64,000 bases of DNA, taken from NCBI RefSeq assembly GCF_018304765.1, contig NZ_CP072643.1:744001-808000 (forward strand), written 5' to 3'. The notes under the pieces were generated by a model. It saw only the letters and a program-made list of their open reading frames with translations, did no database searches and was not told the DNA's origin. Positions 51,634 through 61,048 of this stretch are shown in pieces; the first letter of the stretch is position 1; the number at the start of each line of letters is the position of its first letter. The translations under genes were made by a program, and so were the position numbers. The stretch is from Chloracidobacterium sp. N (GTDB lineage: Bacteria > Acidobacteriota > Blastocatellia > Chloracidobacteriales > Chloracidobacteriaceae).

Positions 51634-52737
51634 TCACAGCCACCGGGACAGCACATCCACCAGCCGGGCAGCGCCCACCCGTACGTCGCCCCGCGCCACG
51701 GAGGCGCGGGTGTGGCGGCGCATGGCCTCGACGGCCTGCGGGTGATCGAGGCAAAAGGCCAGCGCCCGGTGGATGTCCGTTGGATGCGGTTCGACGAACA
51801 GCCCATTGACGCCGGCTTCGACGTAATAACGCGCTGCTTCGACGCCGCGCGTGGTGATGACCGGCATCCCCGCGCCCAAAGCTTCGGGAATGACCAGCCC
51901 CCAACCGGCATGAAAACTCGGCAGTACCAGCACGTCCGAAGCGGCAAACGGCCGCAGACGGTCGTTCCAGGTCGCAAACTCCCGGTCGAAGCTCACCGCC
52001 TGCGCCAGCGCCGGGCAACGCGCCATAGTCTGTCGAATCCAGCGTTCTTCGTCTCCAGTGCCGGAAACACACCAGTGAAAGCGGCCGGGATGCGTCTGCG
52101 CCAGCTTTTCAAAGGCTGCCGCCAGACCACGGATGCCATGCTGCGCTGCCAGCCGGCCGGAAAAGAGAAAGTGCAGCGTGTCCCGCGCCGGCCGGTCGGG
52201 AATGGCGAGCACCGGACGTAAATCCTGATAGTACGGGAAAAACACAGCCGCTTCGGGGTCGCGCAACAGATGCCGGTAAAACTGTACGGCGCGGTCGCCA
52301 ACAGCCAGGACAAAGGCCGGGGGCATCCGCCGCCAGAGTTGGGCGTAGTAGGCCCGGCGCACCAGATGCTTGAGCCGGCCATCGCGCATGGGCTGTTCAG
52401 CAAAGACGCCAAAGACCGCACCGGTACGCCGGCAGTGGGCAAAGGTGGCTTCGTACGCCGGCCCCCGCCCGTAGCCGCAAATCACAACTTGCGGACGGTA
52501 GCGGTCAAACCAGTCCCGCAGGAAGTCCGTCACCGGCACGTCGGCCGGGCGGCGATGCGTATCCGGGCGCTCGGCCGCTGTGTTCCAGTGCGCCCCGTGG
52601 TTGGCAAACTGGGAGGTTTCGAGATAGGCGGCGTGGAACGCCACCTGTCCCAGGTCATTGACGGCCGCCGTCAGCTCGGTCATGAACGGCGACACATAGC
52701 TGGTGACAAAAAGAACAACCGGCGGCGGGCGCATCAT
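51634..52737 (-). CDS. Glycosyltransferase family 4 protein
   Basis: The product is 367 aa. The C-terminal GT-B half has LHFLFSGRLAAQHGIRGLAAAFEKL and LVLPSFHAGWGLVIPEALGAGMPVITT, the GT4 donor-site motif with the conserved Glu. The N-terminal half (VVLFVTSYVSPFMTELTAAVNDLG) is the acceptor domain. It presumably adds a sugar to a surface glycan. Its start overlaps the stop of the epimerase/reductase gene by 4 nt, making it the last gene of the leftward sugar operon. Confidence 0.87.
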   Translation of the reverse strand: MMRPPPVVLFVTSYVSPFMTELTAAVNDLGQVAFHAAYLETSQFANHGAHWNTAAERPDTHRRPADVPVTDFLRDWFDRYRPQVVICGYGRGPAYEATFAHCRRTGAVFGVFAEQPMRDGRLKHLVRRAYYAQLWRRMPPAFVLAVGDRAVQFYRHLLRDPEAAVFFPYYQDLRPVLAIPDRPARDTLHFLFSGRLAAQHGIRGLAAAFEKLAQTHPGRFHWCVSGTGDEERWIRQTMARCPALAQAVSFDREFATWNDRLRPFAASDVLVLPSFHAGWGLVIPEALGAGMPVITTRGVEAARYYVEAGVNGLFVEPHPTDIHRALAFCLDHPQAVEAMRRHTRASVARGDVRVGAARLVDVLSRWL

Positions 52738-53693
52738 TCCGTGACCGTCTGAAAGCTGGCCAGGGTGGCGGCAATTTCAGCATCGAGCACCGCTTCTTCG
52801 GGCGGCGACCATCCCAGCCGGCGCAGGGTGGTGGTGTCCACATGAAACGGAACCCGGAAGGCATCCGTCCGGTTGCCCGTGGTCAGTGCCACTTCCCATT
52901 GGTACTGCCGGGCGGCAACCTGTTGGATGCGTTCGGCCAGCGTCCGCAGCGTCATGGCCTGGCCGGCCGCCAGATGACACTGCCGGGGCCAGGAAGGGGC
53001 ATCGAGCAGGCAGTGAATGGCAGCCAGCGCCGCCGGGATCGGCAAGAAGTCCCGGTAGGCCAAACCGTCGGTCAGCAACGTCAGGGCGCGTTGGGTGACA
53101 ACCTGCCGGCAAAGGTCAAGAAAGATGAGCCGCTGCTGCGGTCCCAGGTCCATGTGCGCCGGCCGCCCCACAAGGTTCGTCGGTCGCACAACCAGGACGG
53201 AGGGCAGGGCTGCCTCGGCCAGACGGGCCTCGCAGGCGGCATGGATATGTCCGTAGGGGTGCGTCGGCGTTGGCGGGTCGTCCTCCCCGTACCAGGTGCG
53301 CGGCGTTTCAGGCGACGGCGCGCCATAGACGTGGAAGGTCGAAAAATGTATCAGCCGACGCGCGCGCCCGGTGGTGACGAGGTGCAGTGCCTGTTCCACC
53401 GTGGTCAAGGCCTGCTGCCGGGCGGTTTCCGGCTGTGCGGCAGCTTCGGCTGCGCCCGGTGTCGCCAGATTGAACACGGCGGCATAGTCGGTTTCCGCCG
53501 GCAGCCGGGACGTTTCGGCGGCGTCATAGCACTGCCAGGTGATGCGTCCGGCATGGCGCGCCAGCCACCGGTCACGCGCGGGGGAGCGGCGGCGGCCGGT
53601 GATGACAACCCGCCCGCGTTGGGCAAGGTCTTCCGCCAGCCGCGCGCCAAAGTAGCCGGCTCCGCCAATGAGGAGATACACCGGTTCAGCCAT
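52734..53693 (-). CDS. NAD-dependent epimerase/dehydratase (SDR) protein
   Basis: The product is about 319 aa. The Rossmann motif is VYLLIGGAGYFGARLAEDLA, and catalytic TyrxxxLys-like residues lie in PTPTHPYGHIHAACEARL, where the usual YxxxK is YGHIHA, so the lysine is replaced by His and activity may be altered. PTNLVGRPAHMDLG and AYRDFLPIPAALAA are extended-SDR marks. It may reduce the keto-deoxysugar made by the upstream enzymes. ATG 53717, overlapping the previous stop as ATGA, is an alternative start. Confidence 0.82.
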   Translation of the reverse strand: MAEPVYLLIGGAGYFGARLAEDLAQRGRVVITGRRRSPARDRWLARHAGRITWQCYDAAETSRLPAETDYAAVFNLATPGAAEAAAQPETARQQALTTVEQALHLVTTGRARRLIHFSTFHVYGAPSPETPRTWYGEDDPPTPTHPYGHIHAACEARLAEAALPSVLVVRPTNLVGRPAHMDLGPQQRLIFLDLCRQVVTQRALTLLTDGLAYRDFLPIPAALAAIHCLLDAPSWPRQCHLAAGQAMTLRTLAERIQQVAARQYQWEVALTTGNRTDAFRVPFHVDTTTLRRLGWSPPEEAVLDAEIAATLASFQTVTE

Positions 53694-53713
53694 GCCTGGA
53701 CATGTGCCGGAAC

Positions 53714-54163
53714 TCATCCGTGGCGGATGTCCCAGCGGTAGGGAATGCGGTCGGTGAACGGGTCCATCCGTTCGATTTCCTCCGGGTCATGGGGCAGGGT
53801 GGCACAGTTGGCCACGATGGCTGTTTCCGTGCCAATGCCTTTGAAGCCGTTCCAAATCCGGGGCGGGATGGTCACGAGCGCATAGTTGCCGTCCCCGATG
53901 AACAGCTCCATGAGTTCACCACGGGTCGGCGAGTGCTCCCGGTCGTCGTAGAGCACGAGCTTGATGCGCCCGACGATGACGGCGTAGTTGAGCGTCATTG
54001 CCTTGTGGATGTGCCAGGCCTTGATGGCGCCCGGATAGACGCAGGAAAAGTAAATCTCGCCGAACCGCTCGAAGTGCGGCGCATCAGCCCGCAGCATGTG
54101 CATGATTTTGCCGCGTTCATCGGGAATCTGCCGCAGAGGACGCACGGCCACGCCGTCAATCAT
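53714..54163 (-). CDS. dTDP-4-dehydrorhamnose 3,5-epimerase-like cupin
   Basis: The product is about 149 aa. [39 protein letters not shown] (with the catalytic His), [18 protein letters not shown] and [15 protein letters not shown] match the RmlC family, in a shorter form seen in CDP- and dTDP-sugar clusters. It should epimerise a 4-keto-6-deoxy sugar. ATG 54163 has GGGAG 10 nt upstream; ATG 54175 is possible. It overlaps rfbG. Confidence 0.85.
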   Translation of the reverse strand: MIDGVAVRPLRQIPDERGKIMHMLRADAPHFERFGEIYFSCVYPGAIKAWHIHKAMTLNYAVIVGRIKLVLYDDREHSPTRGELMELFIGDGNYALVTIPPRIWNGFKGIGTETAIVANCATLPHDPEEIERMDPFTDRIPYRWDIRHG

Positions 54164-55184
54164 GGTTGAAGCCATCTCCCGTCAGATTTCGGTCTTTCCA
54201 GAGGCGGTCCTGCTCATCGAGGAAGGCGCGATACCATGCAATGGTGGCGCGCAGGCCGTCCTCCAGCGTACGCCGGGGCGTCCAGCGGAGACGCTCCCGC
54301 GCCTTGGAGGCATCCAGGTACTGCGAGTGAATTTCGCCCACGGCCGTATTGCGGATGTCGAGCGGAATGTGCCGGCAGTCCATCAGGTCCTGAATCCGCT
54401 CCACGAGTTCCAGCACCGTCATGGGGCGTTCGGGACTGAAGTTGAACCCTTCCCCCGCCACGCCCGGCCGGTCAAGGTAAACGGCCAGCCGCAGGTAGGC
54501 GTCAACCACGTCCTCGACGTAGAGGTAGTCGCGGACGTACGTGCCGTCACTGCGGATGATGGGGCGTTCACCCCGCCAGAAGGCGCGGATCGTGCCTGGT
54601 ACGATGCGGCTCCAGTTCAGGTCGCCGCCGCCGTAGATGTTGCCGCACCGGGCAATGGCCACCGGCAGGCCGTAGGTGTGGTGATAGGCGGCTGTGATGA
54701 GGTCGGCACAGCTTTTGGCCACTTCGTAGGGATGCTGGCCGCGCAGCGGCATGGTCTCGACATAAGGCAAGGTTTCAGCCGTGCCGTAGGCCTTGTCGCT
54801 GGAAGCCACCACGATGCGCTGAACGAAGGGCTGTCCCCGCCGGCAGGCTTCGAGCAGGTGATACGTGCCACGGACATTCGACTCGAAGTTCTCCAGCGGA
54901 TTGCGGTGCGCCGCTCCAACGATGGTCTGCGCCGCCAGATGAAACACGGTGTCGGGTTCGTGGTCGTGGAGGGCGCGTTCGAGCGTTGCAAAGTCTTCCA
55001 GCCGGCCGTTGACGACGGCGACGCGCCGGAGGTCGCCGGAGCGCAGCAGTTCGGATTGCGGATCGGCATCCCGGATGAGGGCAATGACCTGCGCGCCTTG
55101 GGCGAGCAACGCCTTGACCAGCCACGACCCGACCAGACCTGTGGCCCCGGTAACAAACACCCGCCGGTCACGCCAGAAGTTCAC
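54156..55184 (-). CDS. rfbG: CDP-glucose 4,6-dehydratase
   Basis: The product is about 342 aa. It starts with [21 protein letters not shown], the typical RfbG opening, then [36 protein letters not shown] (SDR lysine region), [19 protein letters not shown] and [14 protein letters not shown]. It turns CDP-glucose into CDP-4-keto-6-deoxyglucose. I chose GTG 55184 because it forms a GTGA overlap with the rfbF stop; GTGs at 55196 and 55217 are in frame too. Confidence 0.9.
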   Translation of the reverse strand: MNFWRDRRVFVTGATGLVGSWLVKALLAQGAQVIALIRDADPQSELLRSGDLRRVAVVNGRLEDFATLERALHDHEPDTVFHLAAQTIVGAAHRNPLENFESNVRGTYHLLEACRRGQPFVQRIVVASSDKAYGTAETLPYVETMPLRGQHPYEVAKSCADLITAAYHHTYGLPVAIARCGNIYGGGDLNWSRIVPGTIRAFWRGERPIIRSDGTYVRDYLYVEDVVDAYLRLAVYLDRPGVAGEGFNFSPERPMTVLELVERIQDLMDCRHIPLDIRNTAVGEIHSQYLDASKARERLRWTPRRTLEDGLRATIAWYRAFLDEQDRLWKDRNLTGDGFNHD

Positions 55185-55969
55185 CAGATTTTCCACGGGG
55201 CCTCGCCGCTCCTCCACAGGTCATTCAGAAGTTGAAACTCGCGCGGTGTGTCCATGGGTTGCCAGAAGCCATCGTGCCGGAAGGCCATGAGTTCGCCATC
55301 CCGCGCCAGGGCTTCGAGAGGTTCCTTTTCGAGCATGAGGTCATCGCGGTCGGGAAAATACCGCTCCAGGACATCCCGGTGAAAGACAAAAAAACCGCCG
55401 TTGATGTAGCCGCCGCTCACCTGGGGCTTTTCGTTGAAAACGCGCACGTGGCGGTGGTCATCCAGCACGAGTTCGCCGAAACGTCCCGGCGGGCGGACGG
55501 CCGTGACCGTTGCCAGCCGCCCGTGCTGCCGGTGGAAGGCGAGCAGGGCAGTGATGTCCACATTGCCGACGCCATCCCCGTAGGTCAGGCAGAACAGCTC
55601 GTCCGTTTCCAGATAGCGGCGCGCCCGGCGGACCCGCCCGCCGGTCAGGGTGTCTTCACCGGTGTTGAGCAGTGTCACCTGCCACGGCTCGGCCGGCGGC
55701 CCGTGAAAGGTGAGGCGGCGGTCGCCGGTTGCGGACAGATGCACCGTCACGTCACATTCGTAGGCAGCGAAGTTGAGAAAATACTCCCGGATGACCGTCC
55801 CCTTGTAGCCCAGCAGCAGGACAAACTCGGTCAGCCCGTGCGAGGCGTAAAGTTTCATGACATGCCACAGAATCGGATGCTCGCCAATCGGCACCATGGG
55901 CTTCGGGATGGTTTCGCTCACCTCCCGCAGGCGTGTCCCCCGCCCACCACAGAGAATGGCAACTTTCAT
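55181..55969 (-). CDS. rfbF: Glucose-1-phosphate cytidylyltransferase
   Basis: The product is 262 aa. [19 protein letters not shown] and [19 protein letters not shown] are the nucleotidyl-transfer motifs, [10 protein letters not shown] the metal Asp, and [16 protein letters not shown] plus [15 protein letters not shown] the RfbF marks. It makes CDP-glucose, the substrate of RfbG encoded by the overlapping next gene. It heads the leftward sugar operon. Confidence 0.93.
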   Translation of the reverse strand: MKVAILCGGRGTRLREVSETIPKPMVPIGEHPILWHVMKLYASHGLTEFVLLLGYKGTVIREYFLNFAAYECDVTVHLSATGDRRLTFHGPPAEPWQVTLLNTGEDTLTGGRVRRARRYLETDELFCLTYGDGVGNVDITALLAFHRQHGRLATVTAVRPPGRFGELVLDDHRHVRVFNEKPQVSGGYINGGFFVFHRDVLERYFPDRDDLMLEKEPLEALARDGELMAFRHDGFWQPMDTPREFQLLNDLWRSGEAPWKIW

Positions 55970-56023
55970 GACAGAGCGTTCCTCGATCTGGTGCGGGTTG
56001 CCTCCAGCCTGATCCTGCCCGGC

Positions 56024-59014
56024 TTAGCTTCCTACCGCTTTGCTGATGGTAATGCCATAGGTTTTGCACTTGGCATAGAGGCTCGGACGGCTGATGCCAA
56101 GTTCCTGCGCCGTCCGGGTGACATTGCCGCCGTGGCGTTTGAGGCTTTCGGTGATCAGGTGGCGTTCGAGCAGTGCTACGGCGTCGGTGAGTTTTGGCGG
56201 AATGTGCCCTTCCGGGAAAATGGTTTCCAGTCCGGCTTCGGTCGGCGGGCTGGCGGACGGCACGGTAAAGTTAAATGACGACGGCGTAAGCAGCTCCCGG
56301 TCATCGGCCAGCGCGACGACACGCTCGATTTCGTTCTGCAACTGCCGGACGTTGCCCGGCCAGTCATAAAGGGTCAGCGCCGTCAGGGCTGCTTCGGACA
56401 GCGTCACTGTCTTTTGGTTGCGCGCTGCGGCTTCCTGAAGGAACGCCTGGGCCAGCACAGGGATGTCAGTCCGCCGTTCGCGCAGCGGCGGCAGGGCGAT
56501 GTTGAGAACATTGAGCCGGTGAAACAGGTCCTCCCGAAAGCTGCGGGCGGCGACTTCCCGTGCCAGATCGCGGTTGGTGGCGGCAATGACCCGTACATCC
56601 ACGGCCATCGCCCGGTCGGCTCCGACCGGGTGGACTTCCCGTTCCTGAAGAAAGCGCAGGAGTTTGGGCTGAAGGTGCAGCGGCAGTTCGCCAATTTCAT
56701 CGAGGAAGAGTGTTCCGCCGTCGGCGGCCCGGATGACCCCCAGGGCATCTTTGTCCGCCCCGGTAAAGGCCCCCTTCTTGTGGCCGAAGAGCTGGCTTTC
56801 AAGCAGTTCGGACGGAACAGCCGCGCAGTTGAAGGCGACAAAGGGTTTGTGACGCCGCGCCGAGGCACGGTGAATGGCGCGCGCCACGACTTCCTTGCCA
56901 GTGCCGGACTCGCCGGTGATGAGCACCGTCACGGAAGCATCCCGGATGCGCAGAATCCTTGCGGCAATCTCGCGCATCGCTGGCGAGACGCCAATGAGTC
57001 CCAGTTCAGACAGGGTGGCATCATCCACACGCACTTCGCTGACTTTCTGGGCGGTGGAGAGCTCATCCACCACGGCCCGGAGATGACATAGCTCCAGGGC
57101 CGTTCCGGCCAGACGCAGCAGGGAATGAACGAGTGGCTCGATGTCCGGTTTGAGCCGTCCCAGATGAACCCACAGGCTGCGCGGACGATGCGGCGAAAGA
57201 TGGGTTTCGGTCTGCCAGAGACACTCGAAGCGGATGGAGTCGCTGTGGGGCGTGTCCGGGTGCTGGAGGCGTCGTCTCAGAAGGGTGCGCAAATCCTGAA
57301 TGGTTTCATTTTCCAGCCCACGGGAGGTGATGACCAGGACATCGCCTTCGACATTTTCGGCAAAGACGGCGACGGCGATCTTGTAGCTGTCAATGATGGC
57401 GGCGAGTTCACGGGCGACGGATTCGGTCGAAGCCATCGCCGTTGTCAGACGCTCAACCTGGGTGGTGTTGAGACCGGGCAGGTCCTGCAGGGTCACGGGC
57501 GTGCGCCGGCTGAGTTCGACCAGCGCCGCTTCCGCCGCCATCAGGTGGGGGGCCGTCCCAAGATGGCGGAAGATGCTGATGGCCGTTTCGAGCCATTCCC
57601 GCTGCTGCATGAGAGGAATGCCCTCACCTACGGCCGTCCCCACATCGAAGTAACCCAGGGCCACCTGCCAGGCAAAGTTGAGCGACTCGAAGCCGTGAAT
57701 ACTGCGCAGCAGTGCGGAGAGTCCGGTCGCCGTGTCTCCCTGCGCCAGCGCAAGTTTGCCGCTGAGGCGGTCCACATGGGCTGCGAGCAGCGGGTTCGTT
57801 GTCCGGGCTGCCAACTCACGGGCAACTTCAAAAAAGCCTTGGGCCCCGGCAAGGTCCCCCTGCGCGAGACGGGTTTCGGCCAGCCGCAGGTTGGCGTAAG
57901 CCACCCGGCTGGGTTGGTTCATCTTGATGAACAGGTCGCGCGCCGCCGCAAAGTTGTTTTCGGCGTCGGCGTAGTTTTGCTCCAGCAGGTCGGTTTCACC
58001 AAGGGCATCGTGGTATTCGGCCAACAGGCTGCGGCTGCCGGATTGTGACGCCAGCATGTTGGCGTCGGCCAGCGCCAGGCGGGCGTCGGAAAACTTGCCA
58101 CGCCGGGCCGACAGGCGGCTCATGGTAATAAGTGTTGAACAGCGGATGGAGGGATCGCTTTCGCTAATCAGGTAGTCCGCCTGTTCGAGCAGGGCCTCGG
58201 CCTGGTCCCAGTTGCCGGTGGCAAAGTGAATTTCGGCGACATTGCGGTAGCCATTGGCCAGCAGGCGCGGGTCATTCGTGGACATCCAGTGATCAAGCGC
58301 CCGCTCGTGGATCATGAGGGCAATCTCGACGTTGCCGCACTCAAAGGCGATGACTGCCTGGCTGGCCCGCAGGTGTCCGAGAATGGTCTGCCCGAAGGGG
58401 CTGTCGGCCTTGGGGGAGTTGGTCAGCGCCACAATGCCACGCTCCGAAACCTCCTGGGCTTCAGAGGTGCGTCCCAGCAGATTGCAGACGTAGGTCAGCG
58501 CCCAGCAGGCTTGTGCAAAGGCGCGCAGGTTTTTGGTCCGCCCGAGCACTTCAACGGCCTGCCGCAGGGCGTCGTAGGCCATTTCGTATTCGTCCAGCAG
58601 CCAGTAAGCATAGCCAATGACGGCCGCGGCTTCGCCGGCGCATTCGTCATCGTTGACCTTTTGGGCAAGTTCCTGCGCCTGCTTGGCGAGGTGAATGGCC
58701 TGCGGCGCATCGCTCGTCCAGCGGCAGAGGCTGGCCCGCCGCAGCAGCACCTGGGCTGCAATGTCATCCGGCAGTCCTTCCATGCTGATTTGGGACAATT
58801 GCTGCTCGGCCGCACTGTAGTTGCCCAGCACTTCCCACTGTTCAGCGATTTGACAGCGGCGCAGCGAGTCGAGCGGTGGCAGGGAAATCGAAAGCAGGTC
58901 TTCAAGTTCCTTGAGGGCGGCCAGTGGGTCGCGTCCCGAAACATCCCCAATATCCTGGGTGATGCGCCCTATGGCGGAAAGGTCATCGGCCGGTTGCAGG
59001 TCAAAGTAACGCAT
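56024..59014 (-). CDS. Sigma-54-dependent activator with N-terminal TPR array
   Basis: The product is 996 aa. Residues 1-500 are TPR-like helical pairs (ALRQAVEVLGRTKNLRAFAQACWALTYV, WDQAEALLEQADYLI), and a GAF-like linker spans about 500-660. The AAA+ core has Walker A in VLITGESGTGKEVVARAIH (about 698), the sigma-54 contact motif GAFTGA (about 746) and Walker B in GGTLFLDEIGELP. A Fis-type HTH ends the protein (GNVTRTAQELGISRPSLYAKC). It lacks a receiver, so the signal is probably a bound protein or ligand. Its neighbour is the surface-sugar operon, 54 bp downstream, and a secreted basic protein diverges from it. Confidence 0.9.
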   Translation of the reverse strand: MRYFDLQPADDLSAIGRITQDIGDVSGRDPLAALKELEDLLSISLPPLDSLRRCQIAEQWEVLGNYSAAEQQLSQISMEGLPDDIAAQVLLRRASLCRWTSDAPQAIHLAKQAQELAQKVNDDECAGEAAAVIGYAYWLLDEYEMAYDALRQAVEVLGRTKNLRAFAQACWALTYVCNLLGRTSEAQEVSERGIVALTNSPKADSPFGQTILGHLRASQAVIAFECGNVEIALMIHERALDHWMSTNDPRLLANGYRNVAEIHFATGNWDQAEALLEQADYLISESDPSIRCSTLITMSRLSARRGKFSDARLALADANMLASQSGSRSLLAEYHDALGETDLLEQNYADAENNFAAARDLFIKMNQPSRVAYANLRLAETRLAQGDLAGAQGFFEVARELAARTTNPLLAAHVDRLSGKLALAQGDTATGLSALLRSIHGFESLNFAWQVALGYFDVGTAVGEGIPLMQQREWLETAISIFRHLGTAPHLMAAEAALVELSRRTPVTLQDLPGLNTTQVERLTTAMASTESVARELAAIIDSYKIAVAVFAENVEGDVLVITSRGLENETIQDLRTLLRRRLQHPDTPHSDSIRFECLWQTETHLSPHRPRSLWVHLGRLKPDIEPLVHSLLRLAGTALELCHLRAVVDELSTAQKVSEVRVDDATLSELGLIGVSPAMREIAARILRIRDASVTVLITGESGTGKEVVARAIHRASARRHKPFVAFNCAAVPSELLESQLFGHKKGAFTGADKDALGVIRAADGGTLFLDEIGELPLHLQPKLLRFLQEREVHPVGADRAMAVDVRVIAATNRDLAREVAARSFREDLFHRLNVLNIALPPLRERRTDIPVLAQAFLQEAAARNQKTVTLSEAALTALTLYDWPGNVRQLQNEIERVVALADDRELLTPSSFNFTVPSASPPTEAGLETIFPEGHIPPKLTDAVALLERHLITESLKRHGGNVTRTAQELGISRPSLYAKCKTYGITISKAVGS

Positions 59015-59325
59015 GGTGCCAGGTTGTGGTCAGGCAAGCCTGATGTGGTGAAACGTGTTCATTCGACAGTCATCTGTCCGGGACATTGACGCATGAAACC
59101 CATGAGAGTCTCTGTGAGACAGTTATCGCCGCCGTGGAAATTTTGTTGACACTTTTATCTAAGGCTTTTCTTGCAAAGACTTTGCGGTTTGTCCCGGCGT
59201 CGGCGGAGGGCGACATCGAATGAAGGAAGCGTGTGGCGCGGAAGTTGCACCAGGACTCGGTTGAGCCGCAGGCACCGCGACAAACACGGCGGCTGAGTTC
59301 GGGTTTGGTTCTGGAGCGTAACACG
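59015..59325. promoter_or_regulatory. Divergent intergenic region with a -35-like TTGACA and a GTCTC/GAGAC dyad
   Basis: This 311-bp gap holds no gene. TTGACA occurs at 59146-59151 toward the rightward gene but without a good -10, and the dyad GTCTC-TGT-GAGAC lies at 59108-59120. I looked for a -24/-12 sigma-54 promoter near TTCTTGCAA and found the spacing wrong. Confidence 0.35.
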
Positions 59326-60138
59326 ATGGCGCGATTCTTTCACGGTCTGATACGCACTGTCATCCTGGTTTGCCTCACCTTTCTGTTCTGTGGCACGGCG
59401 ACGCTCGCCGGCGAAGTGGCAGGTGACCGTGCCCATGCCTTGTCTTCAGCCGGAGCTTCCCGGCAGCCGGCGCTTGGCATGGAAGCGAGTGCGCCAGCCA
59501 GTGTGAAGTCCGGTCGGCGGTTTGTCCGGCGCAAATCCTGCCGGGTTTCCTGCCGGGCGCATGTGCGCCGGACGGGTAAGACCGCCAACAACCGCGCCGC
59601 GCGCCAGATGTGGTTGGGCAGAACCCGTGTCGGGGAGCGCGCCCTGGCGGCCCGGAAGGCTAAGAGTCCAGTCAAGTTGACGGTTGCGGCAAAGAAAGCG
59701 GCACCGACGGCCGTTGTCTCCCGCACGACCCGGAAACCGGCCGCCGTTGACGTTGCGTTAGCGGTTCCGCCTGCTGTGGGTGATGGCATCCAGGTTGCCG
59801 AAAGTGTGACCTACGAGTTCGCCGGGTACTCCGCCACAGCCGACGGGGCCACCGTCAAGCTCTGGTACAGCCATGCCTACACCGTCCGGTCGCCTTACGC
59901 CTACTTGGGTCGGATGCCGGTTGGCGGCCGTGAAGTTCACGTCTGGATGGAAACCGCCGGTACGCTGCTGGCCAGCGCCGTTACCGAGTCGGCACAGGAA
60001 CCACTGCCCGACGTTGCCCGGATGATGGAACGTTTCCCTGACGGTGGCTTGGGGGTGGTGGTGGCCGGCTGGGATGACTTCGCACCGCCGGCGGAGCCGG
60101 CCGTGGAAGTCGTGGAGTTCACGGAACCCGGTCGGTAA
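59326..60138 (+). CDS. Exported basic hypothetical protein
   Basis: The product is 270 aa. A signal peptide (MARFFHGLIRTVILVCLTFLF ending near TLAGE) is followed by a strongly basic Ala/Arg/Lys-rich segment (about 65-150) with two close cysteine pairs (RRKSCRVSCRAH). The rest is a mixed domain (VTYEFAGYSATADGATVKLWYSH) ending acidic. No family recognised. ATG 59326 follows GGAG at 11 nt. The basic part might bind wall or polysaccharide. Confidence 0.65.
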   Translation: MARFFHGLIRTVILVCLTFLFCGTATLAGEVAGDRAHALSSAGASRQPALGMEASAPASVKSGRRFVRRKSCRVSCRAHVRRTGKTANNRAARQMWLGRTRVGERALAARKAKSPVKLTVAAKKAAPTAVVSRTTRKPAAVDVALAVPPAVGDGIQVAESVTYEFAGYSATADGATVKLWYSHAYTVRSPYAYLGRMPVGGREVHVWMETAGTLLASAVTESAQEPLPDVARMMERFPDGGLGVVVAGWDDFAPPAEPAVEVVEFTEPGR

Positions 60139-60174
60139 TTCTCTGGATACCCACACGCCTCATTTCCTTTCGTC

Positions 60175-60230
60175 ATGCGGGCAGGATGCCCGCGCTCCCA
60201 AGCTCGTGCGGGCGAGACGCCCGCGCGCCC
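60175..60230. repeat. Dispersed GC-rich repeat, two units
   Basis: TGCGGGCAGGATGCCCGCGC and TGCGGGCGAGACGCCCGCGC, each followed by a CTCCCA- or GCCC-type tail, match the family at 10245-10410. It lies between the exported protein gene and the ABC cassette. Confidence 0.85.
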
Positions 60231-60309
60231 GGTTCTTGCATCGGGGGCGGCTCTCTGGTATTCAGATTATTCCTATTTACTGATTCCTGTGTGCCGGTAG
60301 GATACCCCC

Positions 60310-61020
60310 GTGCCGCCCATGCTCGAAGCCGTCCACCTCACCAAAGCCTATGGTGAGCGCATTGTCTTGGATGACCTCAACCTGCAGGTTGCCCCCGGCG
60401 AGATTTTCTGCCTGCTGGGTGCCAACGGCGCTGGCAAAACAACCACCATCAACCTGTTCCTGAACTTCATTATGCCGACCAGGGGCGAAGCCCGCATCAA
60501 CGGCTATGTCGTTGCCGAACATCCCATCGAAACCAAGCAGTGGCTTGCCTACATCCCGGAGCAGGTCATGCTGTATCGAAATTTTACAGGACTTGAAAAC
60601 CTCGACTACTTCAGCGAGCTGGCCGGAAAACACTACACCAGGCGCGAACTTCTCGACTGGCTGGCCAGCGTTGGTTTGTCTGCCGAGGCTGCCGAGCGGC
60701 GCGTAGCCACGTACTCCAAAGGGATGCGCCAGAAGGTCGGCATCGCCATTGCCCTGGCCAAAGAAGCCAAAGCCCTTCTGCTGGACGAGCCAACTTCGGG
60801 ACTGGACCCACAGGCTGCCAATGAGTTTTCACAACTGCTGACCCGGCTGGCCACCCAGGGCATGGCCGTCCTGATGGCGACCCACGATCTGTTCCGCGCC
60901 AGAGAAATCGGTACGCACATCGGCATCATGCGCCAGGGAAAACTGTTGACGACCCTGGCCGGCACTGACCTGACACCCCAGGCGCTCGAACAGCTTTATC
61001 TCGACTACATGCGGAACTGA
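60310..61020 (+). CDS. ABC transporter ATP-binding protein
   Basis: The product is 236 aa. Walker A (CLLGANGAGKTTTINLFL), Q-loop (YIPEQVMLYRNFTG), signature (TYSKGMRQKVGIAIALA), Walker B (ALLLDEPTSGLDPQ) and the H-loop (VLMATHDLFRA) are intact. It is of the ABC-2/CcmA type that energises exporters. Start GTG 60310 has AGGA upstream; ATG 60319 is possible. Two permease genes follow on the same strand. Confidence 0.92.
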   Translation: MPPMLEAVHLTKAYGERIVLDDLNLQVAPGEIFCLLGANGAGKTTTINLFLNFIMPTRGEARINGYVVAEHPIETKQWLAYIPEQVMLYRNFTGLENLDYFSELAGKHYTRRELLDWLASVGLSAEAAERRVATYSKGMRQKVGIAIALAKEAKALLLDEPTSGLDPQAANEFSQLLTRLATQGMAVLMATHDLFRAREIGTHIGIMRQGKLLTTLAGTDLTPQALEQLYLDYMRN

Positions 61021-61048
61021 ACCCCGCCACCAGGGAGAACCGAACAAC

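Noticed and set aside
59180-59200. Sigma-54 (-24/-12) promoter near the TPR activator
   Set aside because: GG and GC elements are only 8 nt apart instead of 10, so the site does not fit.
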